Positions 37,201 to 46,522 of a DNA stretch of 64,000 nucleotides are shown here, in pieces. Under the pieces are notes generated by a model. It did no database searches, was not told where the DNA came from, and saw only the letters and a list, made by a program, of their open reading frames with translations. This stretch comes from Anoplopoma fimbria (taxonomy: Eukaryota > Chordata > Actinopteri > Perciformes > Anoplopomatidae), in contig NC_072456.1 of assembly GCF_027596085.1 (NCBI RefSeq), positions 20,209,218-20,273,217 on the forward strand, given 5' to 3'. The position numbers and the translations under genes are program-made. The stretch's first letter is position 1; every line of letters starts with the position of its first letter.

Positions 37201-40200
37201 AATACTCTTTGATCAACTGGTGGTTTGAACATGTTACACAGTACAGTCTGTTCAAATAGCCCCCTCCAGTGGTCTCAGTACAAAATAACTAGAAACTTGT
37301 TGTCGCTGCTACAATGACGAACAAGGATGTGGGACGGAGACCAAGGAAAAAACTAAATTAAGAAACCAAGTCAATAAAAAAAGAATGCCCTCCTTTTAGG
37401 ATAATAATATGACTGTTTGCTTGAAAACAGAAACATAAAAGAAAACTACAACTAAGAATATAAAAGCACTGAACAAATCTAATACATACACACAGCTTCT
37501 CCTGCTCTCCACGTACAAAGGTCAGATGTGGCATAAAAACAAACAATACAACAATATGTCGCCACACGTTCTTTTGTTATACACGAGTTAGTACCGAAAC
37601 TGTGATGTTGTCACTGCCGTTGTTTTCTTTCTTTGCCACATATATAATATTTAACTTTATTGTATGTTCTGATTACTTTTTTACACCTCTTTGATATCAG
37701 AATGATAACATGTGTACATGTTGCCGTTTGTGTTCAAAGCTCTTATTCCTCGAGTCTTTTTAGCCATATGACAAACTGTTTCATGAGCGGGTTCTTGAAT
37801 TTTCGGTCATATATCAACTTAAGTATCGTGGTGTTTTGAAATTTTGGTCAGCCAACCAAATTGAAGATGTCAGTTTGGATAAGCGTTTTTTAACGATTGG
37901 ATGATTAATCACTGATATGGGCGGCTGTGGCGTAGTGGAGAGCAAGGTAGTTCTCCAATCAGAGGGTCGGTGGTTCAATACCTGGCTTAAGCAGTCGATG
38001 TGTCCTTGGGCAAGACACTTAACCCCAAGTTGCTCCCGAAGGCTTGCCATCGGTGTGGACTGGATGTTGCATGAATGTTAGTTAGAGTCTGATGGTGGCA
38101 CCTTGCATGGTAGCCTGTCATCAGTGTGTGAATGGGTGAATGATATGTAATATACTACTGATTGTAAGTCGCTTTGGATAAAAGCGTCTGCTAAATGACT
38201 GTAATGTAATGTAATGATATTAAAAGATAATCAAGAGATTAATAAATGACAATAAACGTTAGTTTCAGGCCCAGTCATAATAATATAACAATATACCCCT
38301 GAAACCACTAAAACGCTTTGCACATATTAATCTTTTAATCCTAGATGTCTCTTTAGTAAAGTATACAGTAAAAACATATACCATAGTAGATTATTTCTAT
38401 TTTGGGAATATAAGAGTATAAGTTTTTGTGTGATATCACATTTGGCAGCTTGCAGTGACAGTGTTTGATCATGTGACGCCGTCTGATCGCCTGTCCTAGC
38501 TCAGGGTGTGGTACAGCGTACGGAGCTTTGACTTCCACTGCGACACGGCTACTCACTACTCTGTGGAGTCAAGGAGCTGGTACTCGCAGCGCCGGCTGTA
38601 ACAGACCCGGATGCCCGAATCTGCCCAGAGGCGTCGGATTGCGTCAACGTAGCCTCGCTCCAGCTGGCTGACATGCACTGTGTTTATGTCCTGCAGCCAC
38701 TTGGCGTAGATCTGAAAGACAATGAGAGATCGGTGTGTTACCAACACCGTTTTTGTGACTTTTTACAAAACTCTTCAGTGTTTACAGTGACACTGCCTGT
38801 TTCCTTTTATAGACTACAACATGCTGAGTGTGTGTTTTTGTTCCGCTATGTTTGATGCCTCTTGTTTAATGTGGGCACTATCTCACAGTTCCAGTGAATG
38901 TGACTTGCCCTGATATCCGCACATCTGTGCATTTGTGTTTGTTTGTGAGTGAGTGAGTGAGTGAGTGAGTGTGTGTGTGTTCATGTACGTTGAGGTAGGG
39001 GTGGGTACTGGTATCTTTTAAGGTATCAAACGAAATAACCCAGAACAAAGTAGTATCTAAACTTCTCCAGTCTAACGATACCTGCAAACAATCGTTTTTT
39101 GGCTCAAATCCACAAAAAAAGACTTTTTTCTATGGTTCTGCTAACAGCCAATCACCGCAATGTTCTTCACTTAAATGCGACATGTGATTGGCTCACTACA
39201 ACAACAGATACAACAGCCTGTATACGACTCTGAACACAGATGTCTGAGCCGGTGGCTAGAAGCTAACAGCGCGAACAACAGTAACAGTGGTGACAGAGCT
39301 AACAGTTTAAACCCGTGGGGGAACTGGAAAGTGGGCGTGGCTTCTGGGATATCACCGTCCGGCCTCGTACCTCGTTCTCGGGGTTGAAGTAGGGGATTTT
39401 GAGAGTGGTCATGGCGCCGGTCATGGCCTTCATGGCTGTGAGAATGTTCTGGAAGATGCATTTGGAAAAGGTTCGTCTCTCCTCCTCTGAGAAGCCTCGT
39501 CCGTGGATGATCCTCATCTGTCGGATGAAGGTGGTTTTCCCGCTCTCACCAGTACCTGAGGAAATAATAATGAACATAAATCATTATTACAATTGTCTTC
39601 AGGCAGCAAGGTTACAACACATACAGAGGGAGAACGACTTCATTCTCTGCTCTGGTAGACATAACTCCACTTTATATTCACGTAGCAAATAGTTGTTTAC
39701 TTTTATGTTAATGCTCTAAATATAGAATTTATCACCTTTAAGTTGTTGTAGGAATAGAATATATAAAATAGCTTGATGTAGTTGAGTTTTTTCATGATAA
39801 ATGTTATAGAAAAACAGTAAAGGGAGAAGTGTAAATTATTTAATTAATAACAATAACAAGCCATTGTTGTCGGCTGCTTTGACAAGTCAAACACAGGCTT
39901 AAGGAAAGAACGGTAGTGGTAAAGTCCAAGTTGTCAGAAGCTGATTTTTTTTAACCAGACAATACTGTGAGTTATTACAGCGTGGGCTCTCATCTACTTC
40001 AGCAGTTAAGAGATGAAAAGATAACAACCAGTAAACCACAACAGAAGAACAAGATGACTGATTGACACTGTTGAACCGGGCGTCACTCTAACAGATGCAC
40101 ATTTTCTCTAAGCTGCTCATTATCAGCCTTGGGGTCAAATAGAGTCGAAGATAAAAAAGAAAAACTTGATTTATTTTATTTAACAGCCTCATTTTAATGA

Positions 40201-41730
40201 TTACTGTATTGAGACTTTACAGCTTCCTTTATTTTATCTATGTAAAAATAATATATCAGCTGCAGAGCAAACGGGATTTAGTTGTTTAAGAGCGTCGCCT
40301 GCTGCTCTGTGGATGTGTATCATTCAATCAGCCATCTGCAAGAGGAAGCAGAAACTCTTCTCATTCCACCCAACGCTCTCCTGTTACTTCTCAAAACTAC
40401 GATCGAAGAATAGCGTTTAATCCTCCAACGGAACCGTGCTGAAACAACACAAATGTTTGCTTACTGTCTTTCTGCAAAGTGAGGCAGGAAATAAGACTGG
40501 GAAATGATTTTATGTTATTGTTTACTGTCTCTTCATATCAAGACAGGGTTTCCCCCAGGAAGTTTCCTGAGCTGGTAATCCCCCCCAAAAGATCCTGATG
40601 CATCTTGTGTTGTCATAATTTCAGTTTTGTTAAAGATAAATATAACACTAAACAAAAGAAACACTCAAGTACGAGGTATATGAAATAGTGCCTTTTAAGT
40701 GTTTTTGTACTTTTTACAATCGAGGCGGCAGTGGTCCTTATTTTAGCAGAGGTCGCCCACCTTCACAATAAAACAAAACACTGCAGGAAACCAGCTGTAC
40801 ACTTGTCAAATTAAGATGTTGTGGTTCAATTAACCGATCAGTCAATCAAAAAGAAAATACATCAATACTTTGAATAATTGGTTCATCCTTAGTCATTCAT
40901 CAGTAAAGCAAAAAAGCCAAATATTCACTGGTTTCAACTTTTAAAATGTGAGTATTAGCTTCTTTTTCAGTTTTATTGCATTGTAAATTGAATAACTTTG
41001 GACTGTTGGATCTTTTGTTTAGACAAAAATATTGAAATAATCAGCAAATTTGTTGTTTGTCAAAACTTTGACAGAAATTTAGATTACAGTATAAAATGTA
41101 TATAGTATATAAACATAGAATTGAATTGAGTAGATCTGCCTCATTGTCACCGATATCCAGCTATTCGAGTCATTATCAGCCCGATATCTGATATCATGAT
41201 GAATATTGGTGCTTCCCTATATGTACCTGTCAGCTACCTATGTACCTATCTTACTCCACTGGAACATTAAGCAAGAAACGCCTTAGCTAAAATGTCCCAG
41301 GTTCGATTCCTTCCTTGGGACCTTTGTAGCAAGTCACACTCTCTCTCTCTCTCTCTATCTCTCTTTATCTCTCTCTCTCTCCTTACCCCATTTCTGCACT
41401 GTCCTCCATCAAAAAAAAAGTCATCCAACCAGCTGTGAAGCAGGCATGTAAGTTTCTGTGGTTTCAGGTACAACCGATCCCAATCAGGACCATACTTTGC
41501 ATACTCCCACAGTGACACATGCCTCACATAGCTTTCTCACTTGGCTGCAGGTCACCAAACAGGCCAAGCAGTTTTAATGTGCTTGGCAGGCGTTCCTTTG
41601 ATATTGACCTCTTATTTTCCAGTATTATATATTGTATTTGCTTAATAAATACATCCGCCATCACTGATGTTTTTTTGTTTTTTTTTGTCTTGTTTTGCTC
41701 TCATCACAAGATGAACAAAGTGCTCTCTGT

Positions 41731-41807
<77 letters not shown>

Positions 41808-41965
41808 CACTGACCCAGCAGCAGGATTTTAATTTCCCTCCTCTCCTTCTTCTTCTGCTGCTTGAGGATCCTCTTGATCTCTTTGTCCACGGCGATGTTG
41901 GTCTTCTCCTCCTCGGACAGGCAGCACAAACACCTGCGGTGGCACCACTGCCAGCAGCCCGCCAT
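31019..41965 (-). CDS. gna15: gna15: G-protein alpha-15 subunit, complete 7-exon gene
   Basis: Seven exons on the minus strand join to 1,110 nt, giving a predicted 369-residue protein. Coding exons from 5' to 3' are 41965-41815, 39555-39371, 38711-38557, 36680-36552, 35271-35142, 34169-34016 and 31224-31019, all with GT/AG introns. Visible G-alpha motifs are: P-loop GTGESGKT (51-58); switch I Arg188 in [14 protein letters not shown] with catalytic Gln214; NKTD (279-282); and TCAT (339-342). Identity to Galpha15 rather than Gq, G11 or G14 rests on GGQKSER, SLSEYDQ, ESLALF, NKTDIL, the sequence DSGIRVCY, the longer N-terminus and a four-residue insertion before TCAT relative to Gq. Known role of the family: a GTPase that couples many GPCRs to phospholipase C-beta at the plasma membrane. 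Unusual points are Thr58, five cysteines among the first 15 residues and the tail DYGVI. Human GNA15 has 374 residues. No disabling lesion is seen. Teleosts can have several gna15 paralogues, so the exact copy cannot be stated. Confidence 0.93.
32100..32450. repeat. dispersed 'ATTAATCG / TTGCAGCCC' repeat in gna15 intron 6
   Basis: Begins with an ATTCTTTCAATTAATCTCTT-like end and finishes TTAATTGATTAATTAAGG...GGTTGCAGCCCTTAA. These ends match a common nonautonomous fish repeat family also seen at 34831, 40830 and 58330. Confidence 0.6.
34016..34169 (-). CDS. gna15: gna15 coding exon 6 (NKxD guanine-specificity motif)
   Basis: 154 bp, the Gq-family exon 6 length. It encodes [14 protein letters not shown] and [19 protein letters not shown] (279-282) is the guanine-binding motif in the form used by human Galpha15, where Gq and G11 have NKKD. 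Acceptor is GTCTTCAG|AAC; donor G|GTAAGC splits Gly302. Confidence 0.94.
34831..34932. mobile_element. short MITE-like element in gna15 intron 5
   Basis: Starts CTGCAACTTACAATTATTTT and ends ATTAATTGTTGCAG. The outer CTGCAAC/GTTGCAG and adjacent CAATTA/TAATTG are inverted repeats, and ATAATCGATTAG lies inside. This is a short internally deleted version of the 32100-32450 family. Confidence 0.6.
35010..35060. mobile_element. hAT-like terminal remnant in gna15 intron 5
   Basis: ACTACTTTTACTTCAGTAAAGGATCTTAGTT matches the terminal region of fish hAT-type nonautonomous elements. No opposite end is recognised. Confidence 0.45.
35142..35271 (-). CDS. gna15: gna15 coding exon 5 (switch II)
   Basis: 130 bp, the Gq-family exon 5 length. 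It encodes [20 protein letters not shown], then a segment containing [15 protein letters not shown]. Gln214 corresponds to catalytic Gln209 of Gq and is intact. GGQKSER and SLSEYDQ match Galpha15 (Gq and G11 have GGQRSER and ALSEYDQ). Acceptor is GCTGACAG|G and donor ATC|GTAAGA. Confidence 0.94.
36552..36680 (-). CDS. gna15: gna15 coding exon 4 (switch I)
   Basis: 129 bp, the Gq-family exon 4 length, with acceptor TCTTCTTCAG|C and donor AG|GTGGCC. It encodes [20 protein letters not shown] followed by LRVRFPTTG. Arg188 corresponds to Gq Arg183, the GTPase arginine. The last two bases join the first base of exon 5 to make Arg207. Confidence 0.93.
37919..38215 (+). mobile_element. tRNA-derived SINE, near full length, in gna15 intron 3
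   Basis: The head carries an A-box-like TGGCGTAGTGG and a B-box-like GGTTCAATACC. The body has GTCCTTGGGCAAGACACTTA; the tail has AAGTCGCTTTGGATAAAAGC, GTCTGCTAAATGACTG and (TAATG)n. It matches 56486-56776 almost throughout, and the 3' half matches 42857-43001 reversed. It lies antisense to gna15. Confidence 0.9.
38557..38711 (-). CDS. gna15: gna15 coding exon 3 (helical domain)
   Basis: 155 bp, the Gq-family exon 3 length. It encodes residues 113-163 and two bases of Tyr164, including [19 protein letters not shown] and YQLLDSTE. It aligns with the human Galpha15 helical domain (RLW/WLW, DxGIRxCY, LLDS). Acceptor is TCTTTCAG|ATC and donor TA|GTGAGT. Confidence 0.93.
38943..38980. repeat. (GTGA)n/(GT)n compound microsatellite in gna15 intron 2
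   Basis: Seven GTGA-type units followed by a short GT run. Confidence 0.9.
39371..39555 (-). CDS. gna15: gna15 coding exon 2 (P-loop)
   Basis: 185 bp, the same length as exon 2 of GNAQ/GNA11. Acceptor ...TTTCCTCAG|GTACTGG completes the split Gly51 codon. The exon encodes [19 protein letters not shown] and the start of the helical domain through NPENE (residue 112). The Mg-coordinating position after GK is Thr58, where vertebrate Gq-family proteins including human Galpha15 have Ser. Donor is GAG|GTACGA at 39370-39369. Confidence 0.93.
40830..41065 (+). repeat. dispersed repeat fragment in gna15 intron 1
   Basis: TTAACCGATCAGTCAATCAA, AAAAAAGCCAAATATTCACTGG, AACTTTGGACTGTTGGATC and GACAAAAAT occur in the order typical of the common fish 'ATTAATCG' repeat. 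The same blocks occur reversed at 58330-58630. Confidence 0.65.
41264..41412 (+). mobile_element. SINE fragment with (TC)n in gna15 intron 1
   Basis: A B-box-like GGTTCGATTCC is followed by TTGGGACCTTTGTAGCAAGT and a (CT)n tract, then CCTTACCCCATTTCTGCACTGTCC. This order (B box, CCTTTGCTGCATGTCA, TC-rich run) is typical of a percomorph tRNA-derived SINE. The A-box half is degraded or lost. Confidence 0.65.
41729..41803. repeat. (GT)n microsatellite abutting the gna15 exon 1 donor
   Basis: About 34 units on the plus strand, which is (CA)n in the gna15 transcript. It begins about 10 nt after the 5' splice site. Confidence 0.97.
41815..41965 (-). CDS. gna15: gna15 coding exon 1 (start codon, N-terminal helix)
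   Basis: The exon encodes residues 1-50 plus the first base of Gly51 (151 bp). The start has A at -3 and G at +4, a strong context. The N-terminus begins [20 protein letters not shown]; Cys4, 8, 12, 14 and 15 are candidate palmitoylation sites. A basic helix, [13 protein letters not shown], leads into the P-loop, as in all Gq-family members. Donor is CTGG|GTCAGT at 41814-41813, with C instead of A/G at +3, so it is weaker than the GTAAGT of neighbouring gna11. A long CA tract (sense strand) begins about 10 nt into the intron. Confidence 0.9.
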
Positions 41966-42115
41966 GCTCAAAGCCTCTGAGATCAAACTGTTAATGAATA
42001 ATCAGCTGATGAGCGTAATGAGCCGTTAAGGACCGACCATAAAACTCGTCCGTCAAATTGACCAGTGGCCATTTGATGTCTTTTTCTAGTTTTTGCTTTT
42101 CTTGGTGACTTATTA

Positions 42116-42116
<1 letters not shown>

Positions 42117-42190
<74 letters not shown>
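42117..42190. repeat. (CA)n microsatellite upstream of the gna15 start exon
   Basis: About 36 units, interrupted once near 42,151. It is (GT)n in the gna15 sense strand, 152 bp upstream of the start codon, probably in a 5' UTR intron. Confidence 0.97.
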
Positions 42191-42191
<1 letters not shown>

Positions 42192-42433
42192 CGCAGGAGA
42201 TCTTACTTCCCCACTGCTGAACATAATCAGCGCATGTGTGAACAAGTCAGAGGTTAACTTTAAATGGTTTTTCATGCGTTTACAGTGAAGCAGGAGCCAA
42301 TTATTAAGCCATCTTTGCAATAATCACCTGTTTGAGAGTGCTTTAAATAAACTTCTGCTGCTGTGATTATTCAAGTTTATCCAAGAGGAGTTTGGAAAAT
42401 ACAAAACAGACAATAAAAAAAAAAGCTCCTTAC

Positions 42434-42540
42434 CTTCAAATCAGTCCGTCACGCTCCCTGAAGTCGAGCAGGTCCGCGCTGTGATTGTTCCATTTCCCAG
42501 CGCGTCCCTCCGGTCCACTTCCACTTCCACCTTACCTAAT
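42434..42540 (-). promoter_or_regulatory. candidate non-coding 5' exon and promoter side of gna15
   Basis: On the minus strand a full-consensus donor, GAAG|GTAAGG, lies at 42434/42433. Plausible acceptors lie just upstream of the gna15 start: TTAACAG, with the exon beginning at 41987, or CTCAG at 41976. This would give a spliced 5' UTR with a roughly 450-nt intron containing a GT repeat. The DNA above it (to about 42,780) is GC-richer with several CpGs. The transcription start and the exon's upstream limit are guesses; transcript data are absent. Confidence 0.4.
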
Positions 42541-42856
42541 ACTGTGGCTGAGGCGCACTGGCAACGTCGTCGTTAACCAGCTGATTATGGAGTTTAAACA
42601 ACTTGTTTCTTCTTTTCTTTTCTTTTCTTTCCAAGCCCACAGGAGACAACCTGCCGCTCGGGAAAGTCCACCGCGCCTACAGAGGAATGTGCAGCTTCTG
42701 TGGGCCGCTGGAAACGCTCTGTAACAGGAATGCGCTGTGGGCGACGACGCGGCAAGACAGCGGCAAACAACCGCATCAGCGCCGCAAGGGAGTATGTTGT
42801 GCCTACAAAATAAAAGTTTTTAGACAGTAATGCGTAAAAGACATTGAATTCATATA

Positions 42857-43001
42857 CATTACATTACATTACATTACAGTCATTTAGCAGACGCTTTTAT
42901 CCAAAGCGACTTACAATCAGTAGTATATTACATATCATTCACCCATTCACACACTGATGACAGGCTACCATGCAAGGTGCCACCATCAGACTCTAACTAA
43001 C
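42857..43001 (-). mobile_element. 5'-truncated SINE (3' half only), minus strand
   Basis: Begins (CATTA)n, CAGTCATTTAGCAGACGCTT, TTATCCAAAGCGACTTACAA, the reverse complement of the tail shared by the SINEs at 37919 and 56486. It ends at AGACTCTAACTAAC, without the tRNA-like head. Confidence 0.9.
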
Positions 43002-43017
43002 AACATATACATTGAAT

Positions 43018-43292
43018 GTGTTGTATCTCTGTTATGCTGCTCATTCTGTACACATGACATCTATTGCGTTCTGTCCATCCTGGGAGAAGGATCCCTCCTC
43101 TGTCGCTCTCCCATAGGTTTCTTCCTTTTTTCTCCCTGTTAAAGGAGTTTTTTAGGGGAGTTTTTCCTGTGCCGATGTGAGGGAAGGACAGAGGATGTCG
43201 CATGTGTACAGACTGTAAAAGCCCTCTGAGGCAAATTTGTAATTTGTGATTCTGGGCTATACAAAATAAACTGAATTGAATTGAATTGAAAA
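43018..43292 (+). mobile_element. LINE-type 3' tail ending (GAATT)n
   Basis: Contains AGAAGGATCCCTCCTCTG, GTTTCTTCCTTTTTTCTCCC, AGGAGTTTTTTAGGGGAG, GCCCTCTGAGGCAAATTTGT and a (TTGAA)n tail. This is the 3' end of a common fish non-LTR element that I assign only tentatively (L2/Maui-like). The truncated SINE sits directly beside it. Confidence 0.7.
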
Positions 43293-43950
43293 GACACATA
43301 TTATGAAACTGGGTAAATTGCTGGGTTAAAGCCAATTGTAAAACAAGCAGTGTACTTAAATACAATGTTATGATACTTGTACTTTATCTGTGCGTTGCAA
43401 TATCATGCTGTATACGTTAACATCAAAGGGAAAGAAGGGGCTTTCTACTCCACTACAACAGCTATGGTTAACATAGACAAATTAGCATGATGAAACATAT
43501 GATCATTGTGTGAGGTAAGATGCAATTTTATGTAATTAATTACCCAATAGTGTGTTTTAAAAAATAACCATTTTTTTCTAAACTCTCACTTAAGGTACAC
43601 TTTGTGTAAAATGCTGCAATACTTTTTACTTAAGTGACATTTGGAGTTATTTACTTTTTCATGTCGGAAAAACACCTGCTGTATGACATCAATGAATTGT
43701 GACCAAAGGTGCAACACGATTAAGAAGTTAAATCCACTGTATCGAGTGCAGCAGTGTGTGATTCATTGTTGATACTGACCACTCCAAAGCAAATACCAGT
43801 AAGTTGTTCAGGAGTCTCTCATGACGTGAATGGATATGACAGAATACACAAAACTGTTAGAGCAGCCAAACCACAATAATGTGTTGACAACAAATGTAAT
43901 ATCTTATGTCTACAACTGAGTTTTGCATAACTGAAGTTCCCGGTTCATAT
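43293..43950. other. intergenic, degraded hAT-like sequence
   Basis: TACTTGTACTTTA, TTTCTACTCCACTAC and TACTTTTTACTTAAGT are the phrases of hAT-type nonautonomous elements, but no ends or duplications are recognisable. Confidence 0.4.
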
Positions 43951-44395
43951 ATATATATATTCCTTTATTGATCCCCATGGGGGAAATTCAAGTGTTGCAG
44001 CAGCTCAACTACACAGAAACAGATAATAAATACACATATTATACAATAAAATAAAAATAAAAATAGAATAAAATAAAAAATAAGAATACAAATAAAAAAT
44101 GTACAGTATATCCACATGGGGGGCTGGTCAGCATGATGACAGACTGTGGTCTCCGCTGTTGTTGTACAGTCTGATGGCAGTGGGCACAAATGAGCGTCTG
44201 AAGCGCTCCGTCCTGCTCTTTGGTAGAATCAGCCGATGGCTGAATGAGCTGCCCAGCTGCCACAGTTCCTCGTGGAGAGGGTGAGAGGGATTGTCCAGGA
44301 TGGCTCCGAGTTTGGCCTTCATCCTCCTCTCACCCACTGACTCCAGACTGTCCAGCTCCAGACCCACCACAGAGCTGTCTTTTTGACATTTTGGC
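43951..44395 (-). pseudogene. LINE fragment: reverse-transcriptase ORF C-terminus plus 3' UTR
   Basis: On the minus strand, 44,370-44,140 reads as the end of a LINE ORF2. Key segments are SVGERRMKAKLGAILDNPSH, HPLHEELWQLG and KSRTERFRRSFVPTAIRLYN. The motif RTERxRRSFxPxAIxLYN is the usual C-terminus of fish CR1/Rex1-type non-LTR elements. Downstream come an A-rich 3' UTR and the tail CCCCCATGGGGATCAATAAA followed by (TA)n. Only about 80 codons survive and the reverse-transcriptase and endonuclease domains are absent, so this is a dead 5'-truncated copy. Family assignment within CR1-like LINEs is uncertain. Confidence 0.75.
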
Positions 44396-46300
44396 CACTG
44401 ACTAGAAAACTCAAGTTTATGATATTATGATGACTCTCAACCACATACATTTCTTCTGTTCAATTTATGTGTCATGGAATAATCACTGGAACCTTTGGCA
44501 TGAAGTTGGAGTCTGTGTTTTAGGTTCATGAGAAAGAGTGTATCTCCAAAAAGTTATAAAAGTCTAACGAGTCAAATGTTGTTTTTGCATGTGTTATCTA
44601 TTATCCTGTTCATGTATGTCTTTTGTCTTTACATTATTTACTTACTTTAGTGGTTAGCATGAGGCTCCACCAAAAGCGTTGTGCCTGGTCAGGAAACAGC
44701 CTTATTTTGAAAAGGGTGTACCGGAAGTTGTGATGCCTTGATTGCGTGTGGTTTGACGGCAGTATGAATGAGTGCGCTGCTCTGCGGATAAAGTTTCGGC
44801 TGCTGCTGCAGAGGCTCCACCGCTTCATGTTACAGCTCGAGTGAAATCACGGACAGAAGTTTCACTGAGTTATTATTTATTATATAAGCTGATAGTTTAA
44901 TTTTTAACATTGCCAGATTTGAGCTCATAACATTTTTTAATGATTTATTATCTTTTGTTGCTCAGTGTACATTTGGAAACTTTACTAGTTGACCTTAATT
45001 CAAAATAATCAACTTTATATAATATAAAACATATAGAAATACTAACATCTTAAGCATTTACTATTTACATGTTATTAATAATTATATATTAGGACACCCA
45101 CAGCATAAAAGTAAATAAATCAAAGTCTCTATAAAATCAGTAATATTACAAACACGTCATAAGTGCCTGTGGGAATCACACCGGTGTATCAGAGCAGGTT
45201 ATTAATCCCTGCAGGTGTTTTTTCGAAAGCAGAGATGAAGAGTACAACAGGTATTTTGTCGCTCCTCCTCAGCTGCTATTTGGGTGTCAATCTTTTGTCT
45301 CAGCCTGCAGAACCGGTTGGTCCAGGCTTTCATGGTCTCAGATATTGAGATCACCTGAGCTCTGCATTGCCATGGGAACAAGGTGAGGTGAAAGACCAAG
45401 AGAGAGGCGTGTGTGGACAGGAGGGTTATATTGTGTACGTTTATAAAGCATAGGAATACAAATGTGTGTTACATTACACATGATGAATTTGAGTTGATGT
45501 GTCATTATATAATTATCACAGTATTATAGTAAGTAGTTATAGTAGTTATTTGTTAACATTTGTGAACTCTTGCTTCAACAAATGTTTGTGTGTCTATTTC
45601 CACTTTTAAGGAATTTCCTCCTCTACATTCTCTGGCATCAAAGATGGGTTTTTGACAATAAGTCAAGATGAAATCCAGAGACGATGGAAGAGAGAAAGAG
45701 AGAGAGAGAGAGAAGGAAAGGAAGGAAGAAAGCCAGACAAGGCGATTAGGCAGTCCTGCACAGCATGTAGGTGTGGACTGACAGTATCAGGAAAAGTAGT
45801 TACCTCCTCCTTCCAGTTACAGGAAGTCAGGGACATGTTGTGTTCTCATGATGGCAGAGGTAAATAATCTGAATCTCTAAGAGTGATACAGCACTTTATA
45901 TGATGAGTTCATCTCCGGAGGATGTCGTTTCCTATTCGTTACAGGCAGCAGCAGCAGCAGCAGCAGCAGAGAGCCCGGCAGGAAGAAGAAGCTCGAGGAG
46001 AGGAGACTTTGTCCTCTGTAGCTGGCTGCTGTGGGAAACAGACGAGGATCAATTATTAATCTGACACTGACACAGTGGAGATGATGGAGCACCGCAGTCT
46101 GTTTCCTCTCACGATAACTTAGCTTCTGCATCCAGCAAGAGTGATCATTTAAACACAAGATTTGAAAGCAACTTTGTTTAGGAGAATGCAACATTTTTGT
46201 TTTATCTTTCTCATGAGATTACCGTTAAATGTCGACCACAAAACAATTCTAATTCAATTAAAGTACACTTTTTTTGTTTCACCTGGATCAAATGGTCTTT
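44396..46300. other. intergenic, no gene recognised
   Basis: AT-rich spacer with a GA tract (45,690-45,715) and a (CAG)n run (45,945-45,970). Nothing else recognisable. Confidence 0.5.
45945..45970. repeat. (CAG)n short trinucleotide repeat
   Basis: Eight to nine near-perfect units in non-coding DNA. Confidence 0.9.
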
Positions 46301-46307
46301 AATTGGC

Positions 46308-46522
46308 CACTTTAAATGGTTCACAACCTTTGTGGGCTTGAGACCCTTTTAAAGTCCAAAGTATCTGAATTGTGAGCAGATACATCAAATATGAACTCTG
46401 AGGGAAAGAAATGAATGTAAACACGTGCAGCAGAACATTCACGTTTATAATCTCGTGACCCCTCAGACTTATCTCGCGACCCCTTGGTGGGCTCCAGCCC
46501 CCAAGGTTGGGAAACAATGCTA
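46308..46522. mobile_element. nonautonomous TIR element (about 215 bp)
   Basis: The left end CACAACCTTTGTGGGCTTGA is an imperfect inverted match to the right end AGCCCCCAAGGTTGGGAAAC. TTATCTCGCGACCCCTTGG is a well-known internal phrase of this fish repeat. No coding capacity; superfamily not assigned. Confidence 0.65.

Noticed and set aside
37919..37990. tRNA-like A and B boxes suggesting a tRNA gene
   Set aside because: No cloverleaf with a paired acceptor stem; the boxes belong to the head of a SINE whose body and tail continue downstream.
37814..38050. Minus-strand open frame beginning [20 protein letters not shown], which also occurs at 56,414-56,617
   Set aside because: Both lie over copies of the same SINE; the shared peptide is a shadow of the repeat, not a gene family.
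41519..41980. Plus-strand 153-codon open frame opposite gna15 exon 1
   Set aside because: It consists of GT-repeat Cys-Val runs and the antisense of exon 1; no independent evidence.
42485..42830. Overlapping plus-strand frames near the gna15 5' end
   Set aside because: They sit in GC-richer promoter-like DNA, resemble no known protein and have no continuation; more likely chance in CpG-rich sequence.
45945..45970. CAG repeat as a coding polyglutamine tract
   Set aside because: No supporting exon or reading frame; it lies in transposon-rich intergenic DNA.
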